Shown: positions 11,906 through 23,422 of the stretch, in pieces
How positions within the stretch are numbered: position 1 is the first letter of the stretch
Layout of the letters: each line of letters begins with the position of its first letter
DNA from: Takakia lepidozioides
Taxonomy: Eukaryota > Streptophyta > Takakiopsida > Takakiales > Takakiaceae
Length of the DNA: 64,000 bases
Direction: 5' to 3'
Assembly: GCA_030704615.1 (NCBI GenBank)
Contig: CM060733.1
Coordinates: forward strand, 52,080,001 to 52,144,000
The notes under the pieces: generated by a model
The model's database searches: none
Seen by the model: only the letters and a program-made list of their open reading frames with translations
Told to the model about the DNA's origin: nothing
Translations under genes and position numbers: made by a program

Positions 11906-12078
11906 TAATCCTATATGGATGTAGAGTAGAGTGTCAGAGAACAAGTGCAGTCAGAAAATTAGGTTCAGCCAACAGTATGGAAGGAAGGTGTGCCGCAGTA
12001 ACCTTTAGAAGGCCTCGATGGCTTGGGCACGTTTCTTTATGGGCGTGTCACCATTTTATCATTGCTTGCATTCAAATG

Positions 12079-12500
12079 GGGCAAGTGTTTGGCCCAGTCA
12101 AGCACTTGCAAATTCCCACATGCAATCCACTTCTGGCTATATGAGGAATTTTGGTTGCTGGACTTTGCTTTGCACATTTAAATTAACCCCTAAACGCTGA
12201 GGCAGCCTGGCTTCAGCAGGACTTATGTCAGTCAGTCCTGTATTTGCCTGCATGTCAGTCCTGCATGGGGAGCATTTGCATTGCATTACATTGTATGCAT
12301 TTATTGTGCATTCTGAATGGACGTGACTACAAAAAAGGGGGCAAGTGTTTGGCCCAGCTAAGCACTTGCAGTTTGCCGAACTTTGGACCAAATGCAAGCC
12401 ACTTCTGGCTGGGCATCCCAGTGGGTTCGACTCCCTCTTGGTTCTTGGCCTTTTGAAGGCCTCCGAAGGGTAAGTACTTGGTACTGTCTTCTGCCACTGT
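12079..12500 (+). repeat. SINE-like short repeat with Pol III B-box match
   Basis: A unit with GGGGCAAGTGTTTGGCCCAG and CAAGCACTTGC occurs at 12079-12141 (partial), 12336-12500, 15989-16150, 21754-21841, and inverted at 28446-28548. The two long copies contain GGTTCGACTCC (12424-12434) and GGTTCGAGTCC (16069-16079), perfect matches to the Pol III B box, followed by CTTTTGAAGGCCTCCGAAGG. A canonical A box at normal spacing was not found. It may be a tRNA-derived SINE or just part of the mosaic repeat. Confidence 0.4.
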
Positions 12501-12560
12501 GAAAGAACAATCTGACAACAGGGCCTTGGTGCACTTCCTGCATTCAGGAAAGGGATTCCT
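12166..12560 (+). repeat. Mosaic repeat block c, first copy
   Basis: Direct repeat of 15787-16200, from GGTTGCTGGACTT to the GGAAAGGGAT segment, with small indels. Contains the SINE-like unit. Confidence 0.85.
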
Positions 12561-13270
12561 TTGTGACTTGTAGATGTCTATGGTTTAAGTGGCCTTTGTT
12601 CAACTCATCCCCATTTCACCTAACAACTGAAGTGGCTGGACATTCAAAGGTCTCTTTCAAACTAACTGTAGCAGCACAATGGTAAGTCCCATTGTCTAGA
12701 ACAAGATCTCCCATCAATATGGAAAAAAATTGAGTGTAAAACTGCTTTGACTCCTGCAAGACCAAGTTCCATGATGTATTAAATAACTTGGGACACACAC
12801 ACATTGTTACTCATTACCTCTTCCTCTGTCGGCAACTTCAAAACCTTAATATCACCCCATAGAGTGAATGATGGAGTGGATATGCATACTTTGATGCTGC
12901 ATCAAAGTTTGCTGCACTAACAGAGGGGTGAAAGATGATTACTCTTGCCTTTTGATACTTAAAACTTCACTGCAGACAATGCTCACATGTAGATGTGGCC
13001 ATTCTATTCTTTCAGTTTGACAATGCAGCGGAGATGGAAGTCTTCTTGTGAAGTGGCGATTATCCTATGGGACAGTTCTTACTTATGTCAGACTCTGCAG
13101 TGGGGGTTTTGTGTCTCACTTTGATCTGAGTATGAGCAAGCAAGACAGCAGTGCTAGCTCTGTGGATGGTAGCACTGCCCACCCCTCTGGAAGATATGGA
13201 CGGGGAGTGTGGCATCTGCTTTGAGTTGATGGAGTGCCCTACCAAAACACCTTGCAACCAATGGTATGAA
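12470..13270 (+). repeat. Mosaic repeat block d, inverted relative to 27660-28530
   Basis: Reverse complement of 27660-28530 over about 800 bp, including the GTGTGTGTCCCAAGTT segment and the RING exon at the block end. Several small indels separate the copies. Confidence 0.85.
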
Positions 13271-13291
13271 GAATGCTTCTGCTTTACTCAT
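13034..13291 (+). pseudogene. RING-finger exon fragment (RAD5/SHPRH-like)
   Basis: From 13208 the plus strand encodes CGICFELMECPTKTPCNQW, then YEECFCFTH and a stop at 13292. The Cys pattern (CxxC, PCN, CxC) fits a C3HC4 RING with the expected His changed to Gln. Upstream residues (MSKQDSSASSV) match the copy at 27700-27880, but a deletion here shifts the frame. RAD5/SHPRH proteins carry a RING between the two SNF2 lobes. SNF2 motifs V and VI elsewhere in the same repeat family make this origin likely. Confidence 0.65.
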
Positions 13292-13304
13292 TAGTGACCT
13301 GATT

Positions 13305-13990
13305 GCAGATTTAATGTGCGTTCAGCAATGTTCTGGCTTTCTTTTTCCTCTTCATTTCTTTCAATCGTCATCCAAAGCATGGGAGCTCCATGGAACTCTG
13401 AGAAGTGATGCGGACCATAAATGTTCTAATACACTGTGAGGGATTAGTGTTACCCAAGAATTGTTGTGAGTATTCATATAACTTCAAATTCATGCAGGTT
13501 TTGCTGTGAGTGTAAGATTTCAAGCCTTGCCATTGGGTCCCCGGCCCTGTGTCGTATATGTGGTAGCCCAGTTACAGGGTAGCCAACTACTAAGATTTCC
13601 AGAGTCTAGGTAAATGTTGTCAAACGCTCGGGGGTAAATCATAGAGGGAGGTCATGGAAATGTTATTGAGGAACTAATTCACAAGAGACCATGGGCCCCT
13701 CAAGGCGCAGAGCTTCAAAGTTTAAGCAACAATTGACAAACACCCCAAGTGAAGAAAATCTGTGCGGTTCTGATAGGACCTCAAGTAAATTATATACAAA
13801 TCTGCCAGTACACTTAAGTGCTCAGTGCGTGCCCAACACTTGCAGGTGCTGAAATTTAGCCAGTTCATGCAAACAATAGCATGGCTTAAAATTGAATTCA
13901 AGAAGCAGGGCAAAATGCTCCATTAATTATCCTCACTACAATGTACACCAAAAATATGTCACAAATATGTACACCCTTAAGCAGTTGAGT
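13305..13990 (+). repeat. Mosaic repeat block e, first copy
   Basis: Direct repeat of 28560-29215 (from AGATTTAATGT to the CAATGTACACCAAA segment). Both copies then lead into the Dof-like ORF region; the second copy has lost most of that ORF. Inverted copy of a part (13800-13920) at 45075-45205. Confidence 0.85.
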
Positions 13991-14078
13991 GCAGTGAAAC
14001 CTTCTCTTGCACAAAACTTTGGCCTCTGTCCAGATCCCCCTATCCAAGCCCCAAAAAGTTTTTTGGATCTCCTCCAAA

Positions 14079-15101
14079 TCAATAGCTTTTTGTGGACATA
14101 GAGTTTTCCTCATAAAGGTGTATACGTTGCGAGACCTCCCTATCCAAGCGCTGTAGAGTGTTTTGGAGCTGCTCCAGATTCACCATCTTTTGTTGGATAG
14201 AGATTTCCCCCCCGGAAGGTGTGTACATCACGAGACCTTCTCGCAACAACCGCATGTAGCGGTCAACTGTATCCATGGCGCTCAATGTATGAGGGCTAGA
14301 AACCTGGTGTGTAGCAGCAGCTGGTATGGCATCCCCGTGCATAAAATCGCTGGAAACCTGGTGTGCAGCAGCAGCTGGTATGGCATCCGCAAGCATAAAA
14401 TTACGTCGTTTTCGCAACTTACCTCCAAGCGTGAAGGTAAAATGGGGGCCGCAGGATCCGCTCTGACAAACGCAGCGAGGTTGACCCTTCGCCAGCCCAT
14501 TGTTCCAGTAGAGAAATTTGATGTTCTCTGACAGGCACAGAGGACATCTTTTGTCCCCCTGGTAATCCATGAGCGCCAGGCCGCCGTCTCCTCCTTTATT
14601 ACGCTTTCTAGAGCGTACAACACCAAGCAATTGGGAGGATGAATCGAGCTCCAGCTCTGGCCACGCCTCTCCCTGTGTACGCTTTCTAGAGCCTACAACA
14701 CCAAACAATTGGGAGGATGAATCGAGCTCTACCTCTGGCCACGCCTCTCCCTGAACAACACCAAGCAATTGGGAGGATGAATCGAGCTCTACCTCTGGCC
14801 ACGCCTCTCCCTGAACAACACCAAGCAATTGGGAGGATGAATCGAGCTCCAGCTCTGCCCACGCCTCTCCCTGTGTACGCTTTCTAGAGCCTACAACACC
14901 AAACAATTGGGAGGATGAATGGACCTCTGGCCACGCCTCTCCCTGAACAACACCAAGCAATTGGGAGGATGAATCGAGCTCTAGCTCTGGCCCTGCCTCT
15001 CCCTGAACAACACCAAGCAATTGGGAGGATGAATCGAGCTCTGGCTCAGGCTCTAGCTCAGGCCACAACATGAGATCTCCAGCGAGTGCAGTAAAGTCCA
15101 T
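14079..15101 (-). CDS. Repeat-borne protein with Dof-like zinc finger
   Basis: A 340-codon open frame starts MDFTALAGDLMLW. Residues ~15-165 are seven imperfect repeats built on ELDSSSQLLGVVQGEAWP, three of them followed by basic GSRKRTQ-like clusters that could serve as nuclear signals. Residues ~181-233 (14402-14556) hold CPLC, KFLYWNN, QPRCVCQSGSC and LGGKLRKRRN. This follows the Dof zinc finger in order (CxxC, KFxYxNN, QPR, CxxC, GGxLR), with a one-residue insertion and altered last cysteines. The C-terminus is rich in Ala/His repeats, then a likely helix (VNLEQLQNTLQRLDREVSQR). A DNA-binding role is inferred. Degenerate copies lie at 29260-29448 and 43689-44310, so this is a repeat-family gene rather than a single-copy host factor. 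Confidence 0.6.
   Translation of the reverse strand: MDFTALAGDLMLWPELEPEPELDSSSQLLGVVQGEAGPELELDSSSQLLGVVQGEAWPEVHSSSQLFGVVGSRKRTQGEAWAELELDSSSQLLGVVQGEAWPEVELDSSSQLLGVVQGEAWPEVELDSSSQLFGVVGSRKRTQGEAWPELELDSSSQLLGVVRSRKRNKGGDGGLALMDYQGDKRCPLCLSENIKFLYWNNGLAKGQPRCVCQSGSCGPHFTFTLGGKLRKRRNFMLADAIPAAAAHQVSSDFMHGDAIPAAATHQVSSPHTLSAMDTVDRYMRLLREGLVMYTPSGGEISIQQKMVNLEQLQNTLQRLDREVSQRIHLYEENSMSTKSY
14598..15060 (-). repeat. In-frame tandem repeat in the Dof-like ORF
   Basis: Units of about 57 bp (AACAACACCAAGCAATTGGG, then the GAGGATGAATCGAGCTC part), some lengthened by a GTACGCTTTCTAGAGC insert. Seven units are present here and two in the copy at 29225-29345. All lengths keep the reading frame. Confidence 0.85.
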
Positions 15102-15398
15102 TGCAAAGGAACGCAGACAGACAAGGCGAGGTACTTACACAGCAGAATCACGACGAGAGCCCCGCAGCTGTGCCTCACCCACAAGGCCATGCAAACCACC
15201 GACACCAAAAGCTTGTAGTGGAACCTCCGATTTGCACGAATGTCATCCAAAGAGCCCCACATCCCATCCGATTTGCACGAATGTCATCCAAAGTTGCGTG
15301 AGCCCGCATTTAAGGGACAGCTATTATGGGACATGCCAGCGCCAATTGGTCAATCATTTATCCCATATCGTTTGCAGTTTGCACAACGTCCCCTCCCC

Positions 15399-15405
15399 TA
15401 TAAAT
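15399..15405 (+). promoter_or_regulatory. Possible TATA box
   Basis: CCCC-TATAAAT-GGGC is a good core-promoter match on the plus strand. In the paralogous copy near 29700 the same site reads TGTAAAT. No convincing gene follows on the plus strand, so its role is uncertain. Confidence 0.3.
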
Positions 15406-15786
15406 GGGCACTTAGACAACAATAGTCGCACAGTTGACTTGTCGCTCCAATCCTGCGACAGGGAAGCTGTTCAAGGCAAGGGGAGGCATCGAGAAGAGAG
15501 CGAAGAGCCAAGGGCGCCTTAAGAAAGAGAGGCACCATAACAAGATGTTGGCAGCGAGAGTGAGAAGGAGAGCGAGAGGACCACTTTGTCTCCAAAGTGC
15601 AGTCGTAGCTGTGTCAATTTTTGTATGAAGGGCGGTCAGTTGCATAAATCCAGAGAGAGACTGGGAATCCTGTAGAAGTGGAGAAGTGAACCATGTTTCA
15701 AAGAGGAATGTGAAATCTGTTCTTAATAGAAATGTGTGAACGGGAAAATTGTCTGATCACAAGGGATTGGAAAGGCTTTTGTATAT

Positions 15787-16200
15787 GAGGATCGGTTGCT
15801 GGACTTCAGTTTGCAGATTTAAATTAACCCCTAAAGCATGGCTTCAGCAGGACTTTGCAAGTTGGTGAGTCACTCCATGTCGGTCGGTCCCGCATTTGCC
15901 TTCCTGTCAGTCCTGCATGGGGATGAGCATTTGCATTGCATTACATTTGTATGCATTCAGTGTGCATTCTGAATGGACACGACTACAAAAAAGGGGGCAA
16001 GTGTTTGGCCCGGCTAAGCACTTGCAGTCGGACCAAATGCGAGCCACTTCTGGCTGGGCATCCCGGTGGGTTCGAGTCCCTCTTGGCTCATGGCCTTTTG
16101 AAGGCCTCCGAAGGGTAAGTACTTGCTTCTGTCTTCTGCCAATGTGAAATAACAATCTGACAACAGGGCCTGGTGCAGTTCCTGCATACAGGAAAGGGAT
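15787..16200 (+). repeat. Mosaic repeat block c, second copy
   Basis: Direct repeat of 12166-12560, with about 20 extra bases (GCAAGTTGGTGAGTCACTCC region). Holds the best-preserved SINE-like unit. Confidence 0.85.
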
Positions 16201-18796
16201 GGTTGCATTGTGATTATCATTTGGCTGTCTGTATCGGTTTGTATTTTCTGTTGCCTGTGAACTCCCGTGTCACTTTCTGGCCCCAACGCAGGTTTGTAGT
16301 GTGTGCATACGCATGAAGGCTGTTTCGACTGGACCATTGCCTTTGGAAAATTCTCATGGGCCCACCTCATAGCTCGTAAAGCATTTTCTAACTTTTAGAC
16401 TACGATTGGTTTCACTCTAGGGCACGAAGTGGTGCTTGGATTGAGACTAGTGACTGTTCTCGTTCTTGTTTCACGTACCGCGTAAAGTAAGGCTTACATC
16501 ATATGATCAAATTCTGCTGCTTGTAGTTCTTTCAAACTTTAGAGAGCACAATGTCAGCAAGGCATTCTAATTTTTTTGGTTGGGCTGACCTGCAGATTTT
16601 GCGACCAGATATCTAGGTCTCTCTGTCCAATCTAGAGAGGCTCTTGTTCATTGTATAATCCCGTCAAAGTTATGATTGGTGTGATGGCCGTATGAATTTC
16701 TGCCTCAGCTTTACGATAATAGAAAAGTCAAGGTATTAAGTATAACAGCTTCTCTAAGCATGCTTTTGTTTTCCAAAGAGGGAAGGGAGAATGTGTATTT
16801 TTGGTTAGGTCATGCCGATGCTTACTGTGGGATGGTAGTTATCCATCTGATGGTCTCATCTCTGTGCCTGTAGGTGCAGTGTTTACACTGGATTGTGATC
16901 TCCCTCATTTATGCTGTCGGGCTGGACGGGCATTGCTGCCTCATTTACCAAGAAAGCATCAGGAGCTTAGGAGGTAATCCTGCCCTCCTATCCCCTCCCT
17001 CTCTCCTAGCCTCTCAAGCGTGTTTTTCTTGCATTCTCTTGACCTCCTGTCTAACTTTCCCCATAATTCACGTGTTCTGGTTTAAATTCTAAGTTTACCC
17101 ATCACAGCAACTCATCCTTTGCATCAAGGACACCTGGCAGGGTTGCTGTAGGTAGTTGAAAGAGCCACCATATGGGTACCTTCATTTACTATTACCAAAC
17201 TGATTGGTATTAGTATACCTTTCTCAGACTTTCCTCCATTCCAGCTAGAAATCAGAGAGCAAACGTGCAAGGGTTCAGCAGAGGATGTGCCGTCCTTTAA
17301 GGGATTTCCTCCGATGATGGAGAAGCCCAAGTTTTGGTGGCGCATTCTGGCCCTTGAGTGAGACTTGGATGTATGCAGAGACTGCATACAGTCTGCACTC
17401 CTTTATTGAAGACTATGAGTACATACCCTTTTCTGATTCTTATCGGTTCCTTACCTGGATGGTTCTTGCTTGCATGTTTCGTCGGTGCATATCTTGGTGT
17501 GGTGCGCGGTGAATGACTGGGTGCCACAGGCAGTTTACTGGGGAACATTCAGGGCACACTGCTGGCTAGCAATCACATTTGCGTTTCCTTCCATAGTGCT
17601 GGATTGCATTAGGTGCGCATTAAATGGCATGTATGCTGATGTGCCCTTTTTGTCAGATGCATCCTACATGCAGATCCCTTATGAGTGAATGGAAAGGACA
17701 GACTATTGCAAAATGCAATTCCTCGTGCAAGTTAATGTCACATTGTTGGAGGCTTAGTTGTAGAGTAGATAGGAAGAAGGAAAATCGCCTTCAAGGTTAT
17801 GTAAAGGTCAGAGTGAATGGTCAAAAAATGGCTTGGGACTTGGTTCAATATTGACAGTGTTTTATCTGGCCTGTCTCAGTTCATTCCTGAGAGGTGATCA
17901 TTTATAAGGTGAGATGACAGTTTGACTCTAGCAGCCCAATCGTCGAAGTTTGTTCTTCATACAGTTGTCAGAAAGCTGGGATGCTAGCATCTGCAAGATT
18001 CATGGCTATTTGATGTTGCAGAGTTGATGTCTGCATACGTAGTTCACAGTTCCAGGATTAAGCTAGATATGTCAACTAGAAGGTGACAAGGCTTCCTCCA
18101 GGACACCTCAGGGTTTGGGCTTTGAATCAATACATATTTAACTAGAAGGAGTCTGCATCTCTGGACCCACTTCAGGGTTTTGGGGTTTGTATCAAAACCC
18201 TAATCCATGAATTTGTGTAAATAAGAGTTGGAGGGAGGGGTGTTGGGCACATTTCTCCTACTAAAATCGTGAAAGGCTCACTTCAAGGACTTCTTGTCTG
18301 TTCTGTGTTGACTTGACTCGGAGTATTGTTACCTTCCTTGGGAGAGAGGAGAGGAGATAGAAAAAAATCTGCAGAGATATAGTTAGAGTGGCCAGCCCAG
18401 TGGGGAATAGTACATAGTACATGATTGTACTGTTCAGTATGAATAGTATAGTATACAGTACTCTATGTGAAGATCTGTTAAATTTTCCTGTTGTGATGAC
18501 AAACTTATTCCGGCATGACTTTGAAATCAGATCAACGGTGTATCATGGTAATGTGACCAAAGAGACAACACATAGAGGAAATCATCAAGAGCTTGTTCTT
18601 GGTGCATATTTTGAGCCAATGTCTACAAATAAATATGTGAATGAGAAGCTGAGATGGTAGTGCGTAGTCTCCGCACCCCATGATTTGCTTGATTGCAATT
18701 TTGAAGGCCATATTCTTATTCCACTGGTACCAGTGAAGGCATTGTGTAGAAGATTAGTCCAAACAATTGACTCCAATCTTATTTCTACAAGACTAC
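16201..18796. other. Intergenic stretch, no recognised gene
   Basis: Short open frames occur (for example AEDVPSFKGFPPMMEKPKFW near 17277-17340 on the plus strand), but none gives a family I can name and none is long. A T-rich, intron-like texture and the nearby exon fragments suggest remnants of a captured intron-containing gene. No terminal repeats found. Confidence 0.4.
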
Positions 18797-19125
18797 TCTG
18801 TTCAATGAGTCACACTAACTCTGGTTCACAATAAGAGGAGCTTATTCCTCTGAATCCAAGCATTCGAATATCCCAAGAGAATCCATGTTTTGCTACTTGG
18901 CTTCCGGCACTACACATGTGCTCTCGCATGTTTTTGATGCATTGCAGATGGCTCTGCTAGAGTAGAAAGGCATGCTACTCTTCATGCGTTTACAAGATCA
19001 TCACTGCAACCAAAGTTGCATGCCAGGTCTCTCTTATCACATAAGCTTCAAATTTGTTGAACCACATGTTACGTCTGTGTGAATGCCAGCCACCATGGAA
19101 AGAGGATCTCAAACTCGTTGAACCG
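18797..19125 (+). repeat. Mosaic repeat block a, second copy
   Basis: Direct repeat of 10611-10955. It breaks off at CTCGTTGAAC, where a different piece of the family follows. Confidence 0.85.
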
Positions 19126-19359
19126 CGCAGGTTCTGTTTGTCAGTGGCGGCGAATGCACCCAGCAACATCAGCTACCCCGTTTCTCCCGCTCTTTGCTGG
19201 CCTGCACATACGTAAACTCCGCGTCAGGTTCTTCCCGTGGAATGAGTATAGCTATGATTCGACTTACTTTCACAAACATAGTGTACTAGTTCAACCCTTA
19301 CTCCACATACACCAGGGGAAGCACAATGGGGGAGTGGATGGAGAGCAGAGCAGGGATGG

Positions 19360-19840
19360 AGCAGTCTCGCCATAGGATGAGAAAGTATTCCTGGATTGCA
19401 GAAGCTGAGAAAGACTAGACGTGATATTTATGACGCCACTCCATTCTTGGAATACTATCCCATCTTGCACCACTGGTCAGAAAAGCACTTACACTGTTCC
19501 GATCATTATGCCCAGATAGCTCTTATCTGACCCATTACTTGGCAATGATAGAAAAATGTTGAAGCTCAAAGATCCAGCAGAGAGTCATAGCAAAATGAGT
19601 GTATCACAATTGGGTGCCTGTTGGATGAGTCGGCATCTTGGGGGGTTGAAGGGTTAGCAGCAGACTGGCGAGATCGCAATAACTTCAGAATGTTGGCCTC
19701 GACAGAGTTCTCCACAAAGACCCTACATCCATTGACCCCATCTGGAAATCGGTAATCTCAACATGATAGTCTGCTGACTTCTTTTTCGAGCAACCATCTT
19801 TGTTTGAAAAAACCAACGATAGCTCTAATCGATGAAAACC
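19360..19840 (+). repeat. Mosaic repeat block f, first copy
   Basis: Direct repeat of 44110-44620, starting at GCAGAGCAGGGATGGAGCAG and ending near CCAACGATAGCTCTAA. It lies just upstream of a Dof-like ORF copy in the second location, so it is probably 5' flank of that gene. Confidence 0.85.
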
Positions 19841-19968
19841 TGTACAGCTTTATTTACAGGCACGAGGTATTTGAACATATGATAGAGAAACCCAAAAACC
19901 TGGGAAAGAACAAAGAAGGGAGGAAAGGGAAGCAAGTTAAACTAAACTATTCAAACTTCTCAGTCATC

Positions 19969-21580
19969 CTAGCCTATTGCCTGAAGTAGGGCGGAGGGCA
20001 ACATGGGTGCAACGTCTGGGAGAGTTGGGAGGTGGGATGAAACCGATCCAGCTATGTCTGCCCGATGTAAAATGGCCATTGCTTGAGCTTTGTGTAATGC
20101 AACGGCCACTTTTTGTCTGTAAAAGGCCACAAAAATGGAGGCATAAGGAATGCCCGTGGTCTTGTTTTGGGCCGCTTCATGGGCACATGAACGGGGTAGG
20201 TCGTCAAACTCGCGATGGAGACAGGCGAATATCTCTACAGCCAAGGGGATGAAAGTGTCGGTAGGATTGTCCCGATAGTCGCGTTCCTTGACTTGAGCAG
20301 CAACCGAAGCTGCGGAGCCCTGAGAGGATGTCGAATGTAAAAGCAGGTTGGATCGGGTAGGGTCGGCAATGACAATGTCGGCTAGGGTGTGAAGACCATC
20401 TTTAGACAGGATGATGTCGACGCGTCGTCGTGTGGACTGAAGAGTATGAGAATGGAGGACATGAGATTGCTCTCGCAGGACATGGAAACCAGTCTCTTGC
20501 GTAATCGATGCGACAGCATCTCGGACGATGTCATGGGTGGCACTGCGATCTCCCCCACATGGACATCGAAGGAGGTGGACAGCAAGGGCGTTGATAGGCT
20601 GGTGACAAACACAATGTCACAGACCTAACACAGAAAGATGCGGGCTAGCTGTGGCAAAGATGGGTGATGACAAGCGAAAGAGGGTGATGGTGGGTCGAGC
20701 TGTCAACCATGCGCCTGCACCTGGCCTTGCACAAGATAGAAGCCTGACATGATGCACATCAGAGGAAGAGCTAATGGAAAGCATGCTGGAGAAGAAGTGT
20801 TGGTGCACACAGTCTAGGAGCGTTTCATGTAGGTGATCAATGCCTTGGGCAAGCAACTGCTCGAATGGGGGAAGATGAGCTCATGTTGGTGCTGGAAGAA
20901 GATGTCGTGTAGAGCGAAGATGTTGTTGGAAAGGGAAGATGCCAATGTCGACGTGAGCAATGGGGTCCATGAGTAGGGTTCGTTGATTGCACAAAAAGCG
21001 GGATGCAAGGGCAGGGGCAATCAAAGCCCAGCTGCCCAAGAATGCAGAGGGGGAAGTGTTGACTGTGAAGAGCAAACCTACACCTCCAAAGGAGATGGAC
21101 AGCCTGTTGGCGCGCTAGAGCTCCCTCGGATCCATCCAAAGCCCCCGGTCCCAGAAGACGACCTTGAAGACGACCAAAGATATTCATGATGGTAACATCA
21201 AACCCGGACAATAACCGCAAAAACTCAAGGGTAGGGGAGAAAGTCCTGAGAAGATAGGATGGCCGCTGGATGAAACATTTTGTTAGGATGTCATACGCTA
21301 CCTGTAGGTCCCCGAGGCGAGGAAGGAGGTCGGAATGAATGACATCTTGATCAAGGGCATTCTCCAAGAAAGATGACATGAAAGAGGTGGTACCAAGGGG
21401 GACGCCCATGATGCGAATGTCGTCAGACGGTGTGATGAAGTATGCAGGAGGTACAAAGTCTGGGGGCAAGCCGGCTGGAGACCATACAACACACTCGCGA
21501 GGTTGAACTGATAGCCCCACACCCTGAAGCTGAGCGGCAAAGTGGTTGTACGCATGAAGCAGCTCGGAGGCTGAGCGACA
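19969..21580 (-). pseudogene. Non-LTR retrotransposon RT, C-terminal half with nuclease-like end
   Basis: Several minus-strand frames in order spell the second half of a plant RT protein. At 21580-20837: LQGVGLSVQPRECVVWSP, GLPPDFVPP, IRIMGVPLG and a thumb region. At 20856-20617: ARPGAGAWLTARP. At 20612-20382: HVGEIAVPPMTSSEMLSHRL. At 20400-19969: ADIVIADPTRSNL, KERDYRDNP and FIPLAVEIFACL. The ADPT...K...PLAVE order resembles the C-terminal endonuclease of R2-like elements. Frameshifts make it non-functional. The 5' edge at about 21580 abuts the mosaic repeat exactly where the 11902 copy begins. Confidence 0.8.
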
Positions 21581-21842
21581 TAATCCTATATGGATGTAGA
21601 GTAGAGTGTCAGAGAACAAGTGTAATCAAAAAATTAGGTTCAGCCAACAGTATGGAAGGAATGTGTGCCAAAGTAACCTTTTGGAAGGGCTCGATGGCTT
21701 GGGCACGTTTCTTCATGGGCATGTCACCGTTTTATCATTGCTTGCCTTCAAATGGGGCAAGTGTTTGGCCCAGTCAAGCACTTGCAAATTCCCCAACTTT
21801 GGACCACATGCAAGCCACTTCTGGCTGGGCATCCCAGTGGGT
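21577..21842 (+). repeat. Mosaic repeat block g, second copy
   Basis: Direct repeat of 11900-12160 (GACATAATCCTATATGGATG onwards), with the SINE-like unit at its end. At 11905 this block joins block b in one orientation; here it joins block b in the opposite orientation. Confidence 0.85.
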
Positions 21843-21844
21843 GT

Positions 21845-22775
21845 TCTGCTAGCTATGGATTTGCAAGTAGTCCGATGACAGTAGGAATGGATGGACAAAC
21901 TCTATAGAATACACCTTCTCTCTATTGTGTTGAATGCCTACATACCACCTGCTTGCAAATTTGCAAAAGACGGATTTGCTGGTAAAAGATGTCTACAGTA
22001 GCAGAGTCCTTGCACTCATGTCATCCAGACTCTTGCATTCACAACTCATATATTATCTCCAGGAGCACAAGCTATCCACAATTATACAACCGATTGTGAA
22101 GTAGTGGTGGTGCTTGTGGCAGGATCCACCAACGACAGTTTTTTTTGTTGTCAATTCGCACAGGAGCTGTGGGCATCACACTAACAGCCGCCTCTCATGT
22201 CTACATGGTGTGTCATCCGTGTATAACCTCAAGGGCCATTCTTGAATGTTTGAGTTTGTCACTTCCGGTTGTCTCAACTGTGCTGCTTCCGTGGTTCCTC
22301 ATCAAAATTTGGGGTTGGGCTAATTTGATGTAGAAAAAGAAAAAGGGCTCGAATAAAGAATGAATGGATTCAGCTGGAGCGATGGTAAGATCGGCTGCAG
22401 TCATTTTGTAGTTCTACATCACTGTGTGGTTATGGATTGTCATATAGGTTGGAAAGGAGGACCAAGGATGCATCTGTGTGTTGCAACGTCCACTAATCTC
22501 GGAGAAATTCTTGGTTCTACCCCACTGCAAGATTCATCGCAACTGCTAACTTAATATTCTTTTGATCTGTTCTGTGTGCATCATTTGCTCAACAGCTGGA
22601 GCCCTGCCTCAATCCAGTAGTGCGTACTACTTGTCCCTATAGTACTTTGAAAACCGCTTATATTTTCTTATCTCTGTTGCCTACGCAACTTCATGCAGAC
22701 ATTTGTGCATTACTTGCCAAAATGTTGGTGCTATTATGGATTGCAATTGTCACCAACCAAATCTGAGGTTGTCTT
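21845..22775 (+). repeat. Mosaic repeat block b, second copy
   Basis: Inverted copy of 10955-11905. Carries the SNF2 motif V exon in plus orientation. Confidence 0.85.
22030..22340 (+). pseudogene. SNF2 helicase exon fragment (motif V), best copy
   Basis: 22148-22210 encodes LSIRTGAVGITLTAASHVYM, an almost perfect motif V of RAD5/SHPRH-like SNF2 ATPases. The next expected residues (acidic, then NP-x-x-E-x-Q) are lost: the frame continues CHPCITSRAILE. The preceding frame is disrupted by T8. It is part of a dispersed repeat, not a gene. Confidence 0.72.
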
Positions 22776-22789
22776 AGAACAAACTTGAG

Positions 22790-23005
22790 GAGTAGGGATA
22801 GGTATGTGAGGAGGAAAAGAATCCCTGGAGAATTCCCTTATACAGAAGAATGAAGGATGAGTTGTCCGGAGAGGGAGACTTTAAATCCTTAAAGAGTTGG
22901 GGTACTTATTCATTCAGAGTAAGGCTTAGTAACTAGCATGCCAAAGATCCCCTATCGCAAAACCACATGTGCACAGCCTTTGCAAGTGATTGGACCTTAT
23001 GTAAA
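22790..23005 (+). repeat. Mosaic repeat block h, inverted copy of 44620-44830
   Basis: About 215 bp (GGATAGGTATGTGAGGAGGA to TTGCAAGTGATTGGACCTTA) matches the reverse complement of 44620-44830 with small indels. Confidence 0.85.
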
Positions 23006-23422
23006 GTTTCTGATTAGGTAGGTAGTCTAGAAATCTAGAGTTGATTTGGTGCACAACACGACAGATACGGCGATGAGTGAAACAATAGAGAACGAGCGAG
23101 CAATAGAGAATGAGCGTGAAGCAAATAGAGAGCGAGTGGCAGCAGCGATGAGTAGCGATGGGACCCACGATGCTGACGGGATCCATGATGGTGACGACTG
23201 CGCAGCGGCCCGTGTAGAGGCGCCGTACCATGCCCCAACACCAACGCCTTCAAATGGATTCCAGTGGGGCCCCTCTACTGGAGTAAGCAATACACCACCA
23301 AATGGATGCTTCAATAGCAAAAGGAGACAACGATGACATAAGGCCAGGCAACGGCGAAGGACAGTGGAGTCAAGCGGCAACATCCAGCGACGACAGACAG
23401 CGGAGTCAAGCGGCAATACCCA

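Noticed and set aside
12336-12470. A functional tRNA gene
   Set aside because: A B box is present, but no A box at proper spacing and no cloverleaf.
17100-17700. Membrane-protein gene (TM9SF-like) suggested by hydrophobic frames
   Set aside because: Frames are short and broken and none of the family's signature segments is present.
23046-23336. Plus-strand ORF MVHNTTDTAMSE...
   Set aside because: Low-complexity NER repeats; possibly 5' UTR of the non-LTR element, but nothing supports coding.
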